A stretch of DNA of 64,000 nt, taken from contig VXAY01002918.1 in assembly GCA_013399855.1 (NCBI GenBank), forward strand, positions 35,766-99,765. Reading direction: 5' to 3'. Positions within the stretch are counted from its first letter, which is position 1. The number at the start of each line of letters is the position of its first letter. The translations under genes were made by a program, and so were the position numbers. The notes below the pieces were generated by a model. That model did not search any database and was not told where the DNA came from. It was given only the letters and a program-made list of their open reading frames with translations. Source of the stretch: Oxyruncus cristatus. Taxonomy: Eukaryota > Chordata > Aves > Passeriformes > Cotingidae. Below, piece after piece: positions 1-11,618 of this stretch.

Positions 1-120
1 NNNNNNNNNNNNNNNNNNNNNNNNNNNNNNNNNNNNNNNNNNNNNNNNNNNNNNNNNNNNNNNNNNNNNNNNNNNNNNNNNNNNNNNNNNNNNNNNNNNN
101 NNNNNNNNNNNNNNNNNNNN
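1..120. other. Assembly gap (Ns)
   Basis: All bases are N. The sequence directly after it is extremely GC-rich, so the gap probably covers a GC-rich promoter and first exon that was hard to sequence. The first coding exon of the downstream MFSD14B gene is not found elsewhere in the window and is the likely missing content. The true gap size is unknown because the window begins inside it. Confidence 0.97.
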
Positions 121-320
121 CCCGGCCCGCCCGTGAGGGGCCGGTTGCCCCCCCTGGTTATCCCCAACTGACCCCCCAGCTCTCCCCCGGAGCGCCCTCC
201 CGGGTGGCTCTATGGAAGCCGGGGTGCGGCCCTGCCCTGCTCGTCCCTGCGCCCCCGGTGCGTTCGTTACGAGTTTGTCCGCGAGCAGCCGCACCTGTGA
301 GCAGGTGGCTGTAAATACCT
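121..320 (+). promoter_or_regulatory. MFSD14B: Edge of CpG-island promoter / start of intron 1 of MFSD14B
   Basis: The first 180 or so bases are C- and G-rich with many CpG dinucleotides, and composition drops to the AT-rich average soon after position 300. This is the usual profile at the 3' edge of a vertebrate CpG-island promoter. A splice-donor-like GTGAGG lies at 133-138. If it is used, 121-132 would be the last four codons of exon 1 in the phase (0) that exon 2 needs, reading Pro-Gly-Pro-Pro. The bases before the donor (CCC) are not the preferred AG, so this donor is only a candidate. No transcription start can be placed. Confidence 0.5.
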
Positions 321-3300
321 TTTTCCTTCCAGAATAAGCGATCCCGGAGTGGTAGGAAGGTACAGCTTAAGTTTTCCTTTGGGGTTCTAGGAGGTGCCCC
401 TTTGTGAACTGAAGTATTGCAGTTTTCGTGACTTAGAGCGCTTTCTGTTTCGTCTCTCCACGCCAAGAGCTGATAATGCCTTTGTGCAAATGACGGAAGC
501 TGGAAATGAGCTGTCTGTGCCCTCGCCTGAAAGTATCTCTGAGGAACGTTGCGTTTGTAAGCGTGGCAGCGGTGCGTAATTTCTTCTCATCAGAAACCTC
601 TTTCGAGTGGCTTAAGCCTGTCCCTCCGTACGTGTGTGCTCGCATGGTGCCCTGAAACCAGGCCGGAGATGACACCTCCTCAGCTTTCTGCAGTGACTGG
701 GGACAGGTGGCTTGTTTCAGGCAGGACGGTCCTGGCTGAGTCGATACAACCCGTCCTGTGTTGTTGGCAGTGAGGCCAGAGCTTCAGATGGGGTAGAAGA
801 ACCCAGAGGAACACACAAAGTAACAAAACAGATGATCCTGTTATTGACAGTTTTCGAAGGCAGTGCGTTGCCATGGTGAATCTCTCTCGGCAAGTTGAAA
901 GGACACAATGTTTTCTCGCAGCTTGGCTTGCTATCTTTTTTTAGAGTATACATTCATGTTCCTGAATGATTTAATATTCGTTTAGACACAAAATAAGGCC
1001 TGCTGTAGGCATTGCATATGCCAAAAGTTATAAAACAGTATGAAGTTTGTGTCAGGGAGCCAGTGGCTGCTTTGTGTGTCGCCTGCCCTCCGAGAGGATA
1101 GTGTACTGTTTTCTGTGAACGTGAGCAAGTATGTTTAGCTGAGCATTAACAGTGTAGCATTAATGAGATCATGGCTAGTGCTCAAGAATGTAGAAAAAAA
1201 TAAATTTAACACACGTACGTTCTTTGTGCGTTACTCATATTTGATGAAGATGTTAATGTACTTTTAATACTTGAATAAACCAGAGAGGATGTTAAAAAAA
1301 AAAAAAGTTATTCTATGGAATTCATTAGTCAAGTAATTTAGTTTTCTGTAAGTTAATTCCAAAATGACTGCTTCACACTTCTTGTTACCCATCAATTCTG
1401 TGTTCGAGTCTTTCAGTTATTTTTTTAGAAGTGGTTGTGTCTTTCAAAAAGCAGATTTGACTCCTTCAAGAAGTGCAGCTGATGTCTGCTGTGTGGTATA
1501 TTGGGTGTTCCAGGTTTGTGTATGTCAGCTCCCGTTAAGGACTCTAGTGTATATAAGTGCAGTAGCCCAATCTAAAGTCAGGCTAGGAAGATGACTCTAG
1601 AAGAGTCTAGAAGAGTTAATGTTTTAATTAAGAAATACAAACTTTAAGTTTTATCCACTCAGATGATGTGGTGAAAGAAATAGAGCATGATCCCAGTATA
1701 TAGAATACCAGTTGAATTTATTTAAGTATGAACAGAGAATAGGAAATGGAAGGTACAGGTAGGAAGATTTTAAAAAGTATCAAAGGACTTTGATTTCTTT
1801 CTCTAACTCTGAGAAAGTTCAAATGGGAATGCAGTCCATAACTGACAAAGTCACTAACCTGTTCTTTTATTAAAGGATGGAATGTTTGTTACAGTTGGAT
1901 TAAGTGTTAAAAGAATGCTTTAGAGTACTTAAAATATATTCTTCTATCAGTTTGAAAATTTAGCTTCTAAATGATATAATTCTTGTTTTTATAAAATGAT
2001 CTGAGGTTTATTTTTTGCCCCCCTCCCTCCTTGTGCACTTAAAGGATTTTGTGTTCCTGTGAAGGATCTCCTACAAAAGAGAAAGGCTTGGGGCTCTAGC
2101 CTTATCTTTTGTACATTGGTATAGCAGTAATGCAATTATACTTACATCATCTTTGGGTCTGCATCGCAGTTCCTGACTGAACGGTCTGTTTTCTGCTTTG
2201 GTACTGTGGTTCGTGTACCTCCCTGTGATTCTCATGTGGCTGTCACATTGCTAGAACTCTCTCTGCTTAGACCTCATTGAAAGAACTTATTCACACTAAA
2301 ATATGAGGGGCCAGATCATGGCTTTAGATGTAGTTGCAGAAATGAGTTTGATATCAGTGGGAGTGCATCCCTGACATCTGAAAGGGGAAGCTTATCGTTT
2401 GTTCTGCTCCTAAAGAAGTAAATACAGAAGTGAAATTTCTGTGAGCTGCTTCTTTGGTCTTTGAAGAATGTCTTAATTTTTTGTTTTCATTATTACTCTT
2501 CTGTCACATCAGGTTGGTAGGACAAAGAGGAAGAGTATGACAAAGTCTGTCAGGCTGTGCAAGGCTTTCTCCCTTTACCCCTCCAGCCTGGGCATGACAA
2601 GCTTCTGGTTTTTGATTTATCTGTAACTGACTTAACTCTGTTGAATTCATTGGCTTCTGAATCAAAAAACTAAAATATAAATGCTGAACAAACGACTTTT
2701 TATGAATTGATCTACTGGTTCAAAACTAGTAAGAACAATAGTATGTTTAAGTAAATTCCAGTGGAATTAAATCAGTTTTCATTGGCTGTATTACCATGAT
2801 TTCAGTGAGCTTCAGAAATTGAAATAAATGATGCCATGGGACACTTTTTTACTGGTTACACAATCTTCTTACATCAGAATTATGAACCTTTGTAGTATAA
2901 AACTTAGTGTGACATTGAGAATATTCATCCCACACACTTCATTTCTATGCACTGTCGGTAAAATAAAGCCACACAAAGGAAGCTTTTCAACAAAGTACAG
3001 TGCTTTTATGGGAGAAGTCCCCATATGGGGTGTCAGAGAAGTCACACCTGTGTATGTCTTTGAGAATTAATCACACGTTAGTTTAATGTCCTTGAACGCT
3101 ATAGAATGCCCCAGCTATTGTGAAGCCCAAGACCTTTATGATTTTTAGAGACATAATGAAAGCATTCTGGACTGTACATGTTGGAAGTATGCTAGCCTTT
3201 ATTATTTAAGCTATTTTACACAGCTTTATGTTGCAGTTCTCACTCTTACTGCTAGCATTTTTCTTCTTGATATTTTATAAAAAATACAGTACAGTGAAAC

Positions 3301-6300
3301 CGAGGCAGCATGATTTAATGTTACGAGATTTTTCTGAAACAGCTCTGAGTTCAGTAAGTTGGTTTCTTAAATTTCTTGCTTGTAGGATTTACACTGGACT
3401 GCTGGTAGTAAACACATTGTTCAGTTGTCAGTTTGGTTATTGAGTCCTTTGTGGAGCACTGTTGCCTCCCACACAAGTTATTTTTCGTGTTAAGTCTGAA
3501 TAATTAGAGATGAACAGTATTGCCTTCACAGGGTTGCCAATGTAATTCTGAATCTTCCCATCACGTTAAATTGACACTGAGTCTGAACTGTTGCGGGAGT
3601 GATTAGCTGCTGTCTTTGAAAACAAATCACTAGGGCTTATATTTATACTGAGAGGGCACTTTTGCTGTTATGAGTCTACTGTTACTGATCCTCCAAGTTC
3701 TATGAATGTGGAAGGTTTTGTGTTCTGAGAGAAGTACGCTAGACTATAGAGCAACAGAAGCTTTGTATAACTATGACTTGTAATTTAGTAATGGAGGTCC
3801 AACACTACCCATTGCACAATGAGCTTGAGTAATTAGCTGCCCCATGGAGAAGCATGTGAATAACTAAGCAGTGGGTGCTTTTTAGAGGAATTCTTAGTGT
3901 CATATGTCTTTCTGTATTTTAGGAAGAAAACTTCAGCGATAGATAAATCAACTTATTATTTAGCGTAGTGTAATATGCTGGTTATGTGTTATTTCTGTAA
4001 GAAGTAGTTTAATTAGGCAATTAGTACTGTCTAAAGCTGAGCTTTCAGAATGAGACAGGGTGTATGGCAGTTGTTCGGTTGATTGATCTCCCTACCTCGG
4101 TGGCCTCAGCCATGAAGACTGAACCAGAAATGTTGTTCATGTGCCTTAGAAGATTCCTGATTCATAAGCTTTTCCAGCCTAAATTTAAACAGGAATGTAT
4201 TCCCAGGAGGAAATATAATACGGCAAGGCATTTTAAACACCAAGTGTAAATTATGTGAAGTGCCACTTATTTTCTTGCATCTTAGTATAAGATGGCAGTG
4301 ACAATTGTTTTGCCACACCCTCCGTGACACTCCCAATTTGATGAATCCCAGTTGTACCTGAGGCTATTCTGACTGCAGCTTGGAGAAAGCTGTTTCGGCA
4401 TTCCTCCATTCCTTTGGCAGCGTTGTTTTCTTTCTGTGGGCCTCTTACGCTTCAGTAAAATAGACATTCAATAATGTGTATTGCTTAAAGCTTCTGAACA
4501 AAACAAGCAGTTATGGGATAAGAGGAGGATCTTTTTGTAGATCTACTGAAAATGTAGATGTGATAAAAATTGTTAGAACACAAGAAGCAGAGGGTTAGCA
4601 AGGCAGGCACATCACGTGTTTCTGCAGTAATATAGTGATAATACTTTTCCTAACAGGCTATTTGTTTGAATACACTTTAGTAAACCACTGCTGAATGCTG
4701 AACTCATGTCTTTCATTGAACTGTTTTCTCCAGGATCACATTCCTGCATAGTAGTCATCCTGTATGGGGAAATAAAATTGTTTTTTTCATGCTTGGATTG
4801 GTTAAATTCAGCTACATTAATTTCAATCTGCCTTTAATTTTTGTTGTTCTTCACCATTGCCCTATAACTTTTCCAGTGTGAGTTGTGTTTTGTCATCAGT
4901 GAACTTTGTCACTTTGCTTTTACTCTTTTTTACAGCTTAGTTATGAATGTCCTGAACTACATAGCTGCTAGGACAGAGCACTGGGACTGGTCTGGTAACT
5001 TCCCTTCGTTTATGTATTTTCTTTTTAATTCCTGTGAAGAGTTTGTTTGCTTTAAGAGCCTTTGGTGAGCGTTTTTGAGTATGTTTACTAAATTTTCAGA
5101 AAGCTTATTAATGTGATCTCCCTTATCTATACGCGTTCTTTTGGGAATTCCAGGATCTTTTTAAGGCACAACCTCTCTTTACAAAATCTGCACAGGCTTT
5201 TCCTCTTTGAACAAATTGTAGCTCCAAACCTGTGTAATATGATTTAGCTTTTTCTTGAGAGACCACATCACGATCTTACAGACCAGAGAGAGATCTGCTG
5301 AAGGTATTTCTTTTGCAAGTGAAATACAAATTTGGAAAATGTATAACCTGAATTATACCTGTGATTTATATTGAAGTTCACAAGGCATGTCTAAAACGCT
5401 GTACTGGATTGGAACGTACTTTCATTTGTGCTCTGTGGCTTTTTACCACTGAATTTTTGCCAGTTCTGGCAAATGGAGCATTTGTGGGGAACAGTTGGAA
5501 TTAATGTTGATCCAAAATACTTCTGTTCGAAAATTAAAGAGAATAAGACACTACCAAGAGGTAAACATGCAGTATCCCTAGAGAGCTGCCTGGCTAATAT
5601 GTGTGGACAAAAAGAGAATCCGCAATGTAGCAGGATGCACTGGAGCATACTATTTGTGTAAGAATAAGCTAAAATGATTAAATAGTGATGTAGAGAGGCC
5701 TACCAGGAAAAGTTTGCATTTGAAATGGTTGAATTTTGGGGGGAAACTAATAAAATATTGGAAAGGGAATGCACTTTATAATTTGGCATGAACTTCAAGG
5801 TATGAATGATTCATACATGAAAGCATGTTTCTCGAGATGTTTTTCTGATTCTGTTAGTTCAGTTCTTTGTTGTCTTGAAAACATGAGAATTGACATAGTG
5901 GACTGCAGTGCAGGTGGTAGTGTGAAAAATCAGTACCTGTACCGGTCAGTTTTTGTGGGGAAAATGTTTCTGTAGGCACTTCTTAAAAAAAAAGAAAGTA
6001 AGAAAATTTGTTATCCTAATGCATATATTATAGAAGGACAGTGAGTGCTGTTTGCAAAGTGCATCTGTACTGAAGTAAATTAGCAGCTAGCAGGCTCTCC
6101 TGAGAGACTTATTTCCTAGTGGGAAAGAATTCCCAGAGGATGGTGTGGGGAGGAAGAAAGGCAAGTTCCTGTGGTTTGTCAATTCATAAGTTCAGCTTGA
6201 GTTTGGTTTTTATCTGCTTGAGAGATAAAAGGATTATTCAACTGTAAAGGTACTTTAGGGAGATCCCTTCCCCTTCAGGACAGGATCAGCTGCGAGGCCT

Positions 6301-8149
6301 GAGCAGGTTGCCTCCGGCTTTTCCAGGTGAATATTGAAAGAAACCCTTTGAGGATGGAGAGCTTGTGCCCAGATTTGTGGGCGGTGGGCTCTGCTCCTTC
6401 ACCCTCATGGAAGAAAAAGCATGCTGTATTTATCCAGTTGAATCTTTGGCTTAATTTGCTTAGCAATACTATATGGCCTTCATCAAAATATGAAAAGTTT
6501 GAAAAGATGCTGTGGAGGACTTCAGGATTTTTACAGTGAGAGGTGATTTTTTTTTTCTGAAATAAGCGTATTTCTTAAGAGACGCAAACATTTAAACATG
6601 TTTGAAATTGATGTTGTGGTGCTTTTGCAGCCGTTCTGACAATTTTAATAATTAAGTTACATATTTAAATCACCAGATAAATAGTTACCTAAAAATGTGT
6701 GCATAAATGAATACTGTCAATTCTAGCTTTGCTCTGGAGGTCTGGGACTGGCTATAAGATTGCATGTTGCCGTTGAGTATTTTAGGATGAATTGTACTAG
6801 CTGTTTTTCAGAATGTCTAAGGTAAGGCATTCTTACTGATACTGTATTGTGTTTTTCCCTCCCTCCTATTAGCAGTTTCTACCAGCTGGATTTATGATTT
6901 TGACATCCTCTCATGGATTTATTAATGTTAAACAACTGTTTGGCTTTGAAAAAAAAAATTGTATTGCCTCCCAGTAGTTTTCCACGTTACTTTCAAATTA
7001 ACTTTTGGGTTTATTCTGACTCAATAATGGCAGAAATAGAAATGGGGTTTTTTTTAGAATTGGGTAGTGAAAAGAGGCATAGAAGGAGCACAAGTGTAAA
7101 ACTGGAGAAATTGTAGGTGTTTTGTTGGAACTTTTAGGACTTCAGATTTTATAATGATGGCCTCAAACTTGTATTGTTAAGCATTTGAGATTAAGTAATG
7201 TTTTGCTCATTATTGATTATGCAAGTGTAAAAGCTTGACAAACAACTGCATTTCAAAGCAATTATAATGTTCATACATAGTTTCTCTGCCCACACTCTCG
7301 TCTGTCATATGGAGATGATCCATGTGCATGGAAAATAAAACCAGAACAGATTTTAAGGCTTTCCTGAGCGCACCTAGTTTTTAACAAAACACTTTCGACT
7401 GAGGGTGGAGGGTGAGGCAAGCAACTTGTATGTTGACCATATCTTTGCTATTTCTGAAATCCTTTAAAAATCTTTTTGATCATAAGGAATTCAGTAGGTT
7501 GTTCCCATATTGTTTTAGTTTAAGGCGAGTCAAACTCTTTGTGTTTCAAGTTTATAACCATTTTTTTTACATGGTCAAAGTTCTTTATGTAAATTGCAAA
7601 CAGTTCTGTTGCAGAGTGTTTTCTCACTGCAGAAATGAGCCACACCCATTACTTTTGATATAGCTTCATGCTAAAAGCAGGTGTGAAATGTTTTTAGAAG
7701 CCTCTTTGAGTTTAAAATGCGTGAAGGGTTTTTGTTGCTTTTTTAAGATCTGTGAACCAGTCTGTATACATGATCAATCATAAACTATTTTCTTAAAAAG
7801 AACTTGATGCTTGATTAAAAGTTGGAAGCTTTTGTGATAAAGAATTCTTGGGACCTTTTCCTGATTTCATGATTTTAGTTTCCCAACACATCTGTTTGCG
7901 CAAGTGTTTTTTAGTTAGTCTGGGTGTTTAAGACACTGTAAAGAAAACTGCAGAGCATCAACAGCAGTCTATGGTAGCTATTAGTATATTTGACATATAG
8001 AATGCTTGTCTTAATTTTGACAGGTGCATGTTCCTTTCAGGATTTAAATTCTGCTTTTCCAGGTCACATCCTGAATCCAAAAGGTGATTTCTGTTTGGTT
8101 TTTTTTTGGGGTTGTTTTTTTTTTTTTTTTCAGTAGTTCAGTGCAGCTG

Positions 8150-8239
8150 ACTGTAACCGCAGTGGTGGTCAAGGGTTGGACTTGATGATCTCAGAGATCC
8201 TTTCCAGCCCATCTGATTCTATGATTCTGTGATTCTATG
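8150..8239 (+). mobile_element. CR1 LINE, 5'-truncated 3' end
   Basis: The GGGTTGGACTTGATGATCTC block, followed by a TTTCCAGCCC-like block and repeated ATTCTATG/ATTCTGTG units, is the standard 3' terminus of chicken-repeat-1 elements. Only about 90 bp remain, all non-coding 3' end. CR1 copies are usually 5'-truncated like this because reverse transcription starts at the 3' end. A T-rich tract lies just upstream. Confidence 0.85.
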
Positions 8240-9626
8240 TAAGTTATGTGGTGCTTCCAGAAATGATTTACAGACTATTTTGATCTCCATGAATGGTTCA
8301 TTGAGGCTCAGAGCAACAAAAATAGTTTTTAAAATGATTTCTGAGGAAGAAAGATGCATATCTTTCTCAGTATGTGTGTACATCATCTTTCTATTAAATC
8401 ATGTAAATCTCAAATCAACTGTGCATATAATAACATTATTAAAAAATCCACAAGCAGACCAAAACTTTATTTTTAGTGTCATTAAAAATGTTTGCTGAAC
8501 ACAGACCAAATGTTTACGGTCCAGCATCATGCTTAGTGATATAAGGGTATGAGAGAAGTAGAGGCAGGGAAAAAGTCCAGGGAATCCCTTACCTAATTCA
8601 TACTATAACATTTGCTTTTTCCAGAGGAAAACACTGTGGAAGGGATCTTCAGGCTTCAGTGTAATCGATATTAAGTGCTAGTCTGACTGACATACATATT
8701 GTCCAAAAAATACTCTTAAAATTGTTATCCTGTTACATTATGTAGAAGTACTTGCAGACTTATAGGAGGAAGAATTTTTTACCCCCATAATCTTTGGAAT
8801 CTTTGTTATTTAGAGATTTAAATATCGTGGTAATCTATGGAGAAATGTTAGTAATGCTTGAAAGTTATCAGCCTCTCAGAGATAATCTTGCGTGCATGAT
8901 ATTATGTAATTTTCCAGGAGAAAGAAAACTGTTTTCTTCAAATCCTCACAGTTTGAAGCAAGCAGCAATGTAGAAAATAAATTGAATCTTATTAGGTAGG
9001 ATACCCTGCTGCTACAGGTTTTGACAAACAGGTTTTGATAGATCTAAAAATTATTAGAGATCTAGGCATTTAGACTGTTTAGGCAATAGGGATTTCTTTA
9101 AATTTTTTTTTGCTATATGCTGTTAGCTTAAATGAATCTTGTAATACAACATTTTCTGAACCTGTACATTCTGCCAGTTTGGATAAACGTTACTGGGTAG
9201 GGCAGAAACTCCAATGGTGTCTCTGCTTCTCCATCATAGACTGGACTTTTTTCAGGTTCAGTGGAAGACCCTGAGTTTTATGCTCCCCCTACTCTTCACC
9301 CTCTGAAATGAGAATCTGGTTGATACTTGTCACTGGATGATGTCTCTTCAACTTAATCCTGAATTATTATGTTGCACAACAAAAGACATGTTCTTTTTTA
9401 TATTTTGAATAAACCTCAAGGTATCTGTGGGAGTACTAGCTGAGAATCCTGTACTGCTCCTTTCTAAGAATTGCCAAATCCTATTGGAGTGTAATGGCTT
9501 TGGAATGGCTGGAAACACTGAAAAACAATTTTTTGCAGGACAGATGTTAGGGGGAAGGGAAAGTAATCTCAGAACACAAAATCTGTGTAAAACAGCTGCT
9601 CTGGCAATGGGAAGATAGAAATGAAA

Positions 9627-10785
9627 GAATCATAGAATGCTTTGGGTTGGAAGGGCCCTTAAGGATCATCTGGTTCCAACCGCCCCACGATGGACAGAGA
9701 TTCCACCCACTAGATTGGTTGCTCAGGGCTTCATCCAGCCTGGCCTTGAACACTTCTGAGACATCCACAACTTATATGGGCTGCCTGTTCAGTGCCTCGT
9801 GACTCTGAGTGAAGAATTTCTGCTAACATCTAATCTCAGTCTCTTCTCCTTTAATTTAAAATTATTTGCCCTTGTCCTATCACTTTTTGCCTGTGTAAAA
9901 AGTCAGTCTTCTTCTTTTTTGTAAGACCTCTTCAGGTAGTGAAAGGCCACAGTGAGGTCTCCCCAGAGCCTTCTCTTTTCTTCTTGGAGGCTGAACAACC
10001 CCAGCTCTTTCAGCCTGTTGTTGTGGGAGAGGTGCTCCTCATATTTGTGTCCTTCCTCTGGACCCACTTCAACAAGTTCATGTGTGTTCTGTGCTGTGGA
10101 CCACAGACCTGGACGCAGTGCTCCAGATCAGGTCTCATGAGGGCAGAGTAGAGGGTCAGAAATCCTGTCCTTGACCTGCTGACCACTCCTCTTTTGATGC
10201 AGCCCAGGGTGCAGTTGGTCTTCTGGGCTGTGAGTGCATATTGCCAGGTCATGTCCAGCTTCTCAGCCATGAGAACCCTCAAGTGCTTCCTTGCAGGGCT
10301 GCACTCAATGACTTCTTCTCCAGAGCGTGTTCTTACCTGGGATTACCCTGACCCAAGTGCAGCACCTTGCACCTGGACTTGATAATCTTCATGAGGTTCT
10401 TGTGGGCCCACTTCTCAAGTTTGTCCAGGTCCCTCTGGATGGCATCCCTTCCTTCTATTGTGTCAACTGCACTGCTCTGGATCTCACACTCTGTGTCCCT
10501 GATGAAGATATTAAAGGAGACTGGTCCCGAGATGGAGCCCCGAGAGACACCAGTTTTTGCCGGCCTTCACATGGACATAGAGCCATGGATCACAACTCTC
10601 TGGCTGCATCTCTCCAGCCAATTCCTTATCCATGGAATAGTTCATGCCTTAAATCCATGTGTCACGAGTCTGGAGATAAGGATGTCATGTGGGACTGCGT
10701 CAAAAGCCTTTACAGAGGTCTAAGTAGATGACACGTCTCCCCAACTGTTGCTGTCACTCAGTTGAAGGCCACTAGATTGTTCAGC
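9627..10785 (-). mobile_element. CR1 LINE fragment, ORF2 C-terminal part, degenerate
   Basis: On the + strand it begins with the reverse complement of the ATTCTATG tail and a GGGTTGGAAGGG block, so the element reads on the minus strand. Minus-strand translation around 10,010-10,282 shows CR1 ORF2 features: an EKLDMTWQ...ALTAQKTNC block, then a [18 protein letters not shown] block and a LLKWVQRK block. These belong to the region after the reverse transcriptase domain. Stops and frameshifts break the frame, so this is a dead copy. It reaches about 10,785, where the similarity fades. It sits inside intron 1 in antisense to MFSD14B. Confidence 0.9.
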
Positions 10786-11522
10786 AGTTCTACTTAAGTC
10801 TGTTTTGGGAAAAAAAGAAAGCAGCAGTTCTGGTTAAATATGCTTTACCCAAGGATTCTTCCCATTTCATCTAAATAAAAGGATTCCAGATGTTTTGTCT
10901 GGGATGCAGTCCTTGGATCTTGAATGGCAGCAGTTTATTAGAATCATGAGCACTTGCAACACTTCGCGAATTCTTTCTGGTATTGTTGACCAGTAGAATA
11001 CCTCCTCAGTCTCTGGCGCAAGTAGCCCTCTATTTTCTCATACTTTGGCATTTTCAAATACAAAAATTGTTGCTCTTCTGATTAGGTACATAGTTATAGT
11101 TTTGTTGAAACAGCGCTGTGATCTTCATGAAGTGGATCTGTTTTGTTGTCGTGTGTGGAGGTAGCAGGGAGAGGTATATCATTTGTCACACCGCTGTGGA
11201 AGGGTTGTGAATAATGCTCAAGGGGAAGGAAGCCTAAAGGCATGCTGGAGGTGAGAGCAGTACCGGCAGTGTCAGGAATAGAGAAAATAACTCTCCCCAA
11301 TCAGCAAGAATTCGAGGGAACAAACTTTTTCAAGTTCCCTGGAGATCTTTATTTGTTTCGTAGTAGCTTTTCTCCTCCCTTTTTTGGCTTACTTTTGTTT
11401 CCAAGGCCTTGGTTTGTAGGTCATCCTGAAAACTGGTTGTGCCCAAGAGGTGTCCATAGGAGATATTTGCAGGTGCGATGAACTGGATGTGTACAACCAC
11501 TGCATGTGTTTTTCTCTCTTAG

Positions 11523-11618
11523 CAACAAGGTATTGGCCGGCCAAGCGTATACCATGCGGTGGTGGTCATATTTCTGGAGTTCTTTGCCTGGGGGCTCTTG
11601 ACAACTCCAATGCTAACA
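11523..11618 (+). CDS. MFSD14B: MFSD14B exon 2 (transmembrane helix 1)
   Basis: Acceptor AG at 11,521-11,522 after a T-rich tract; donor GTAAGT at 11,619. It is 96 bp, phase 0 at both ends. It encodes 32 residues including GIGRPSVYHAVVVIFLEFF and AWGLLTTP, the first membrane helix and its N-terminal flank. The reading frame is set by agreement with the family; other open frames over this exon are out of frame. Confidence 0.95.

Larger units (their letters stand above)
321..11522 (+). other. MFSD14B: Intron 1 of MFSD14B (most of it)
   Basis: This is a long AT-rich first intron. Apart from two CR1 copies (8,150-8,239 on + and 9,627-10,785 on -) and short homopolymer runs such as the A tract near 1,292 and the T tracts near 8,100-8,130, I see nothing I can name. 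The open frames here are short, start at arbitrary ATGs and resemble no family I know. The intron ends in a pyrimidine-rich tract and AG at 11,521-11,522. Confidence 0.7.

Noticed and set aside
10327..10731. 134- and 118-codon + strand open frames
   Set aside because: They are antisense to the CR1 copy at 9,627-10,785.
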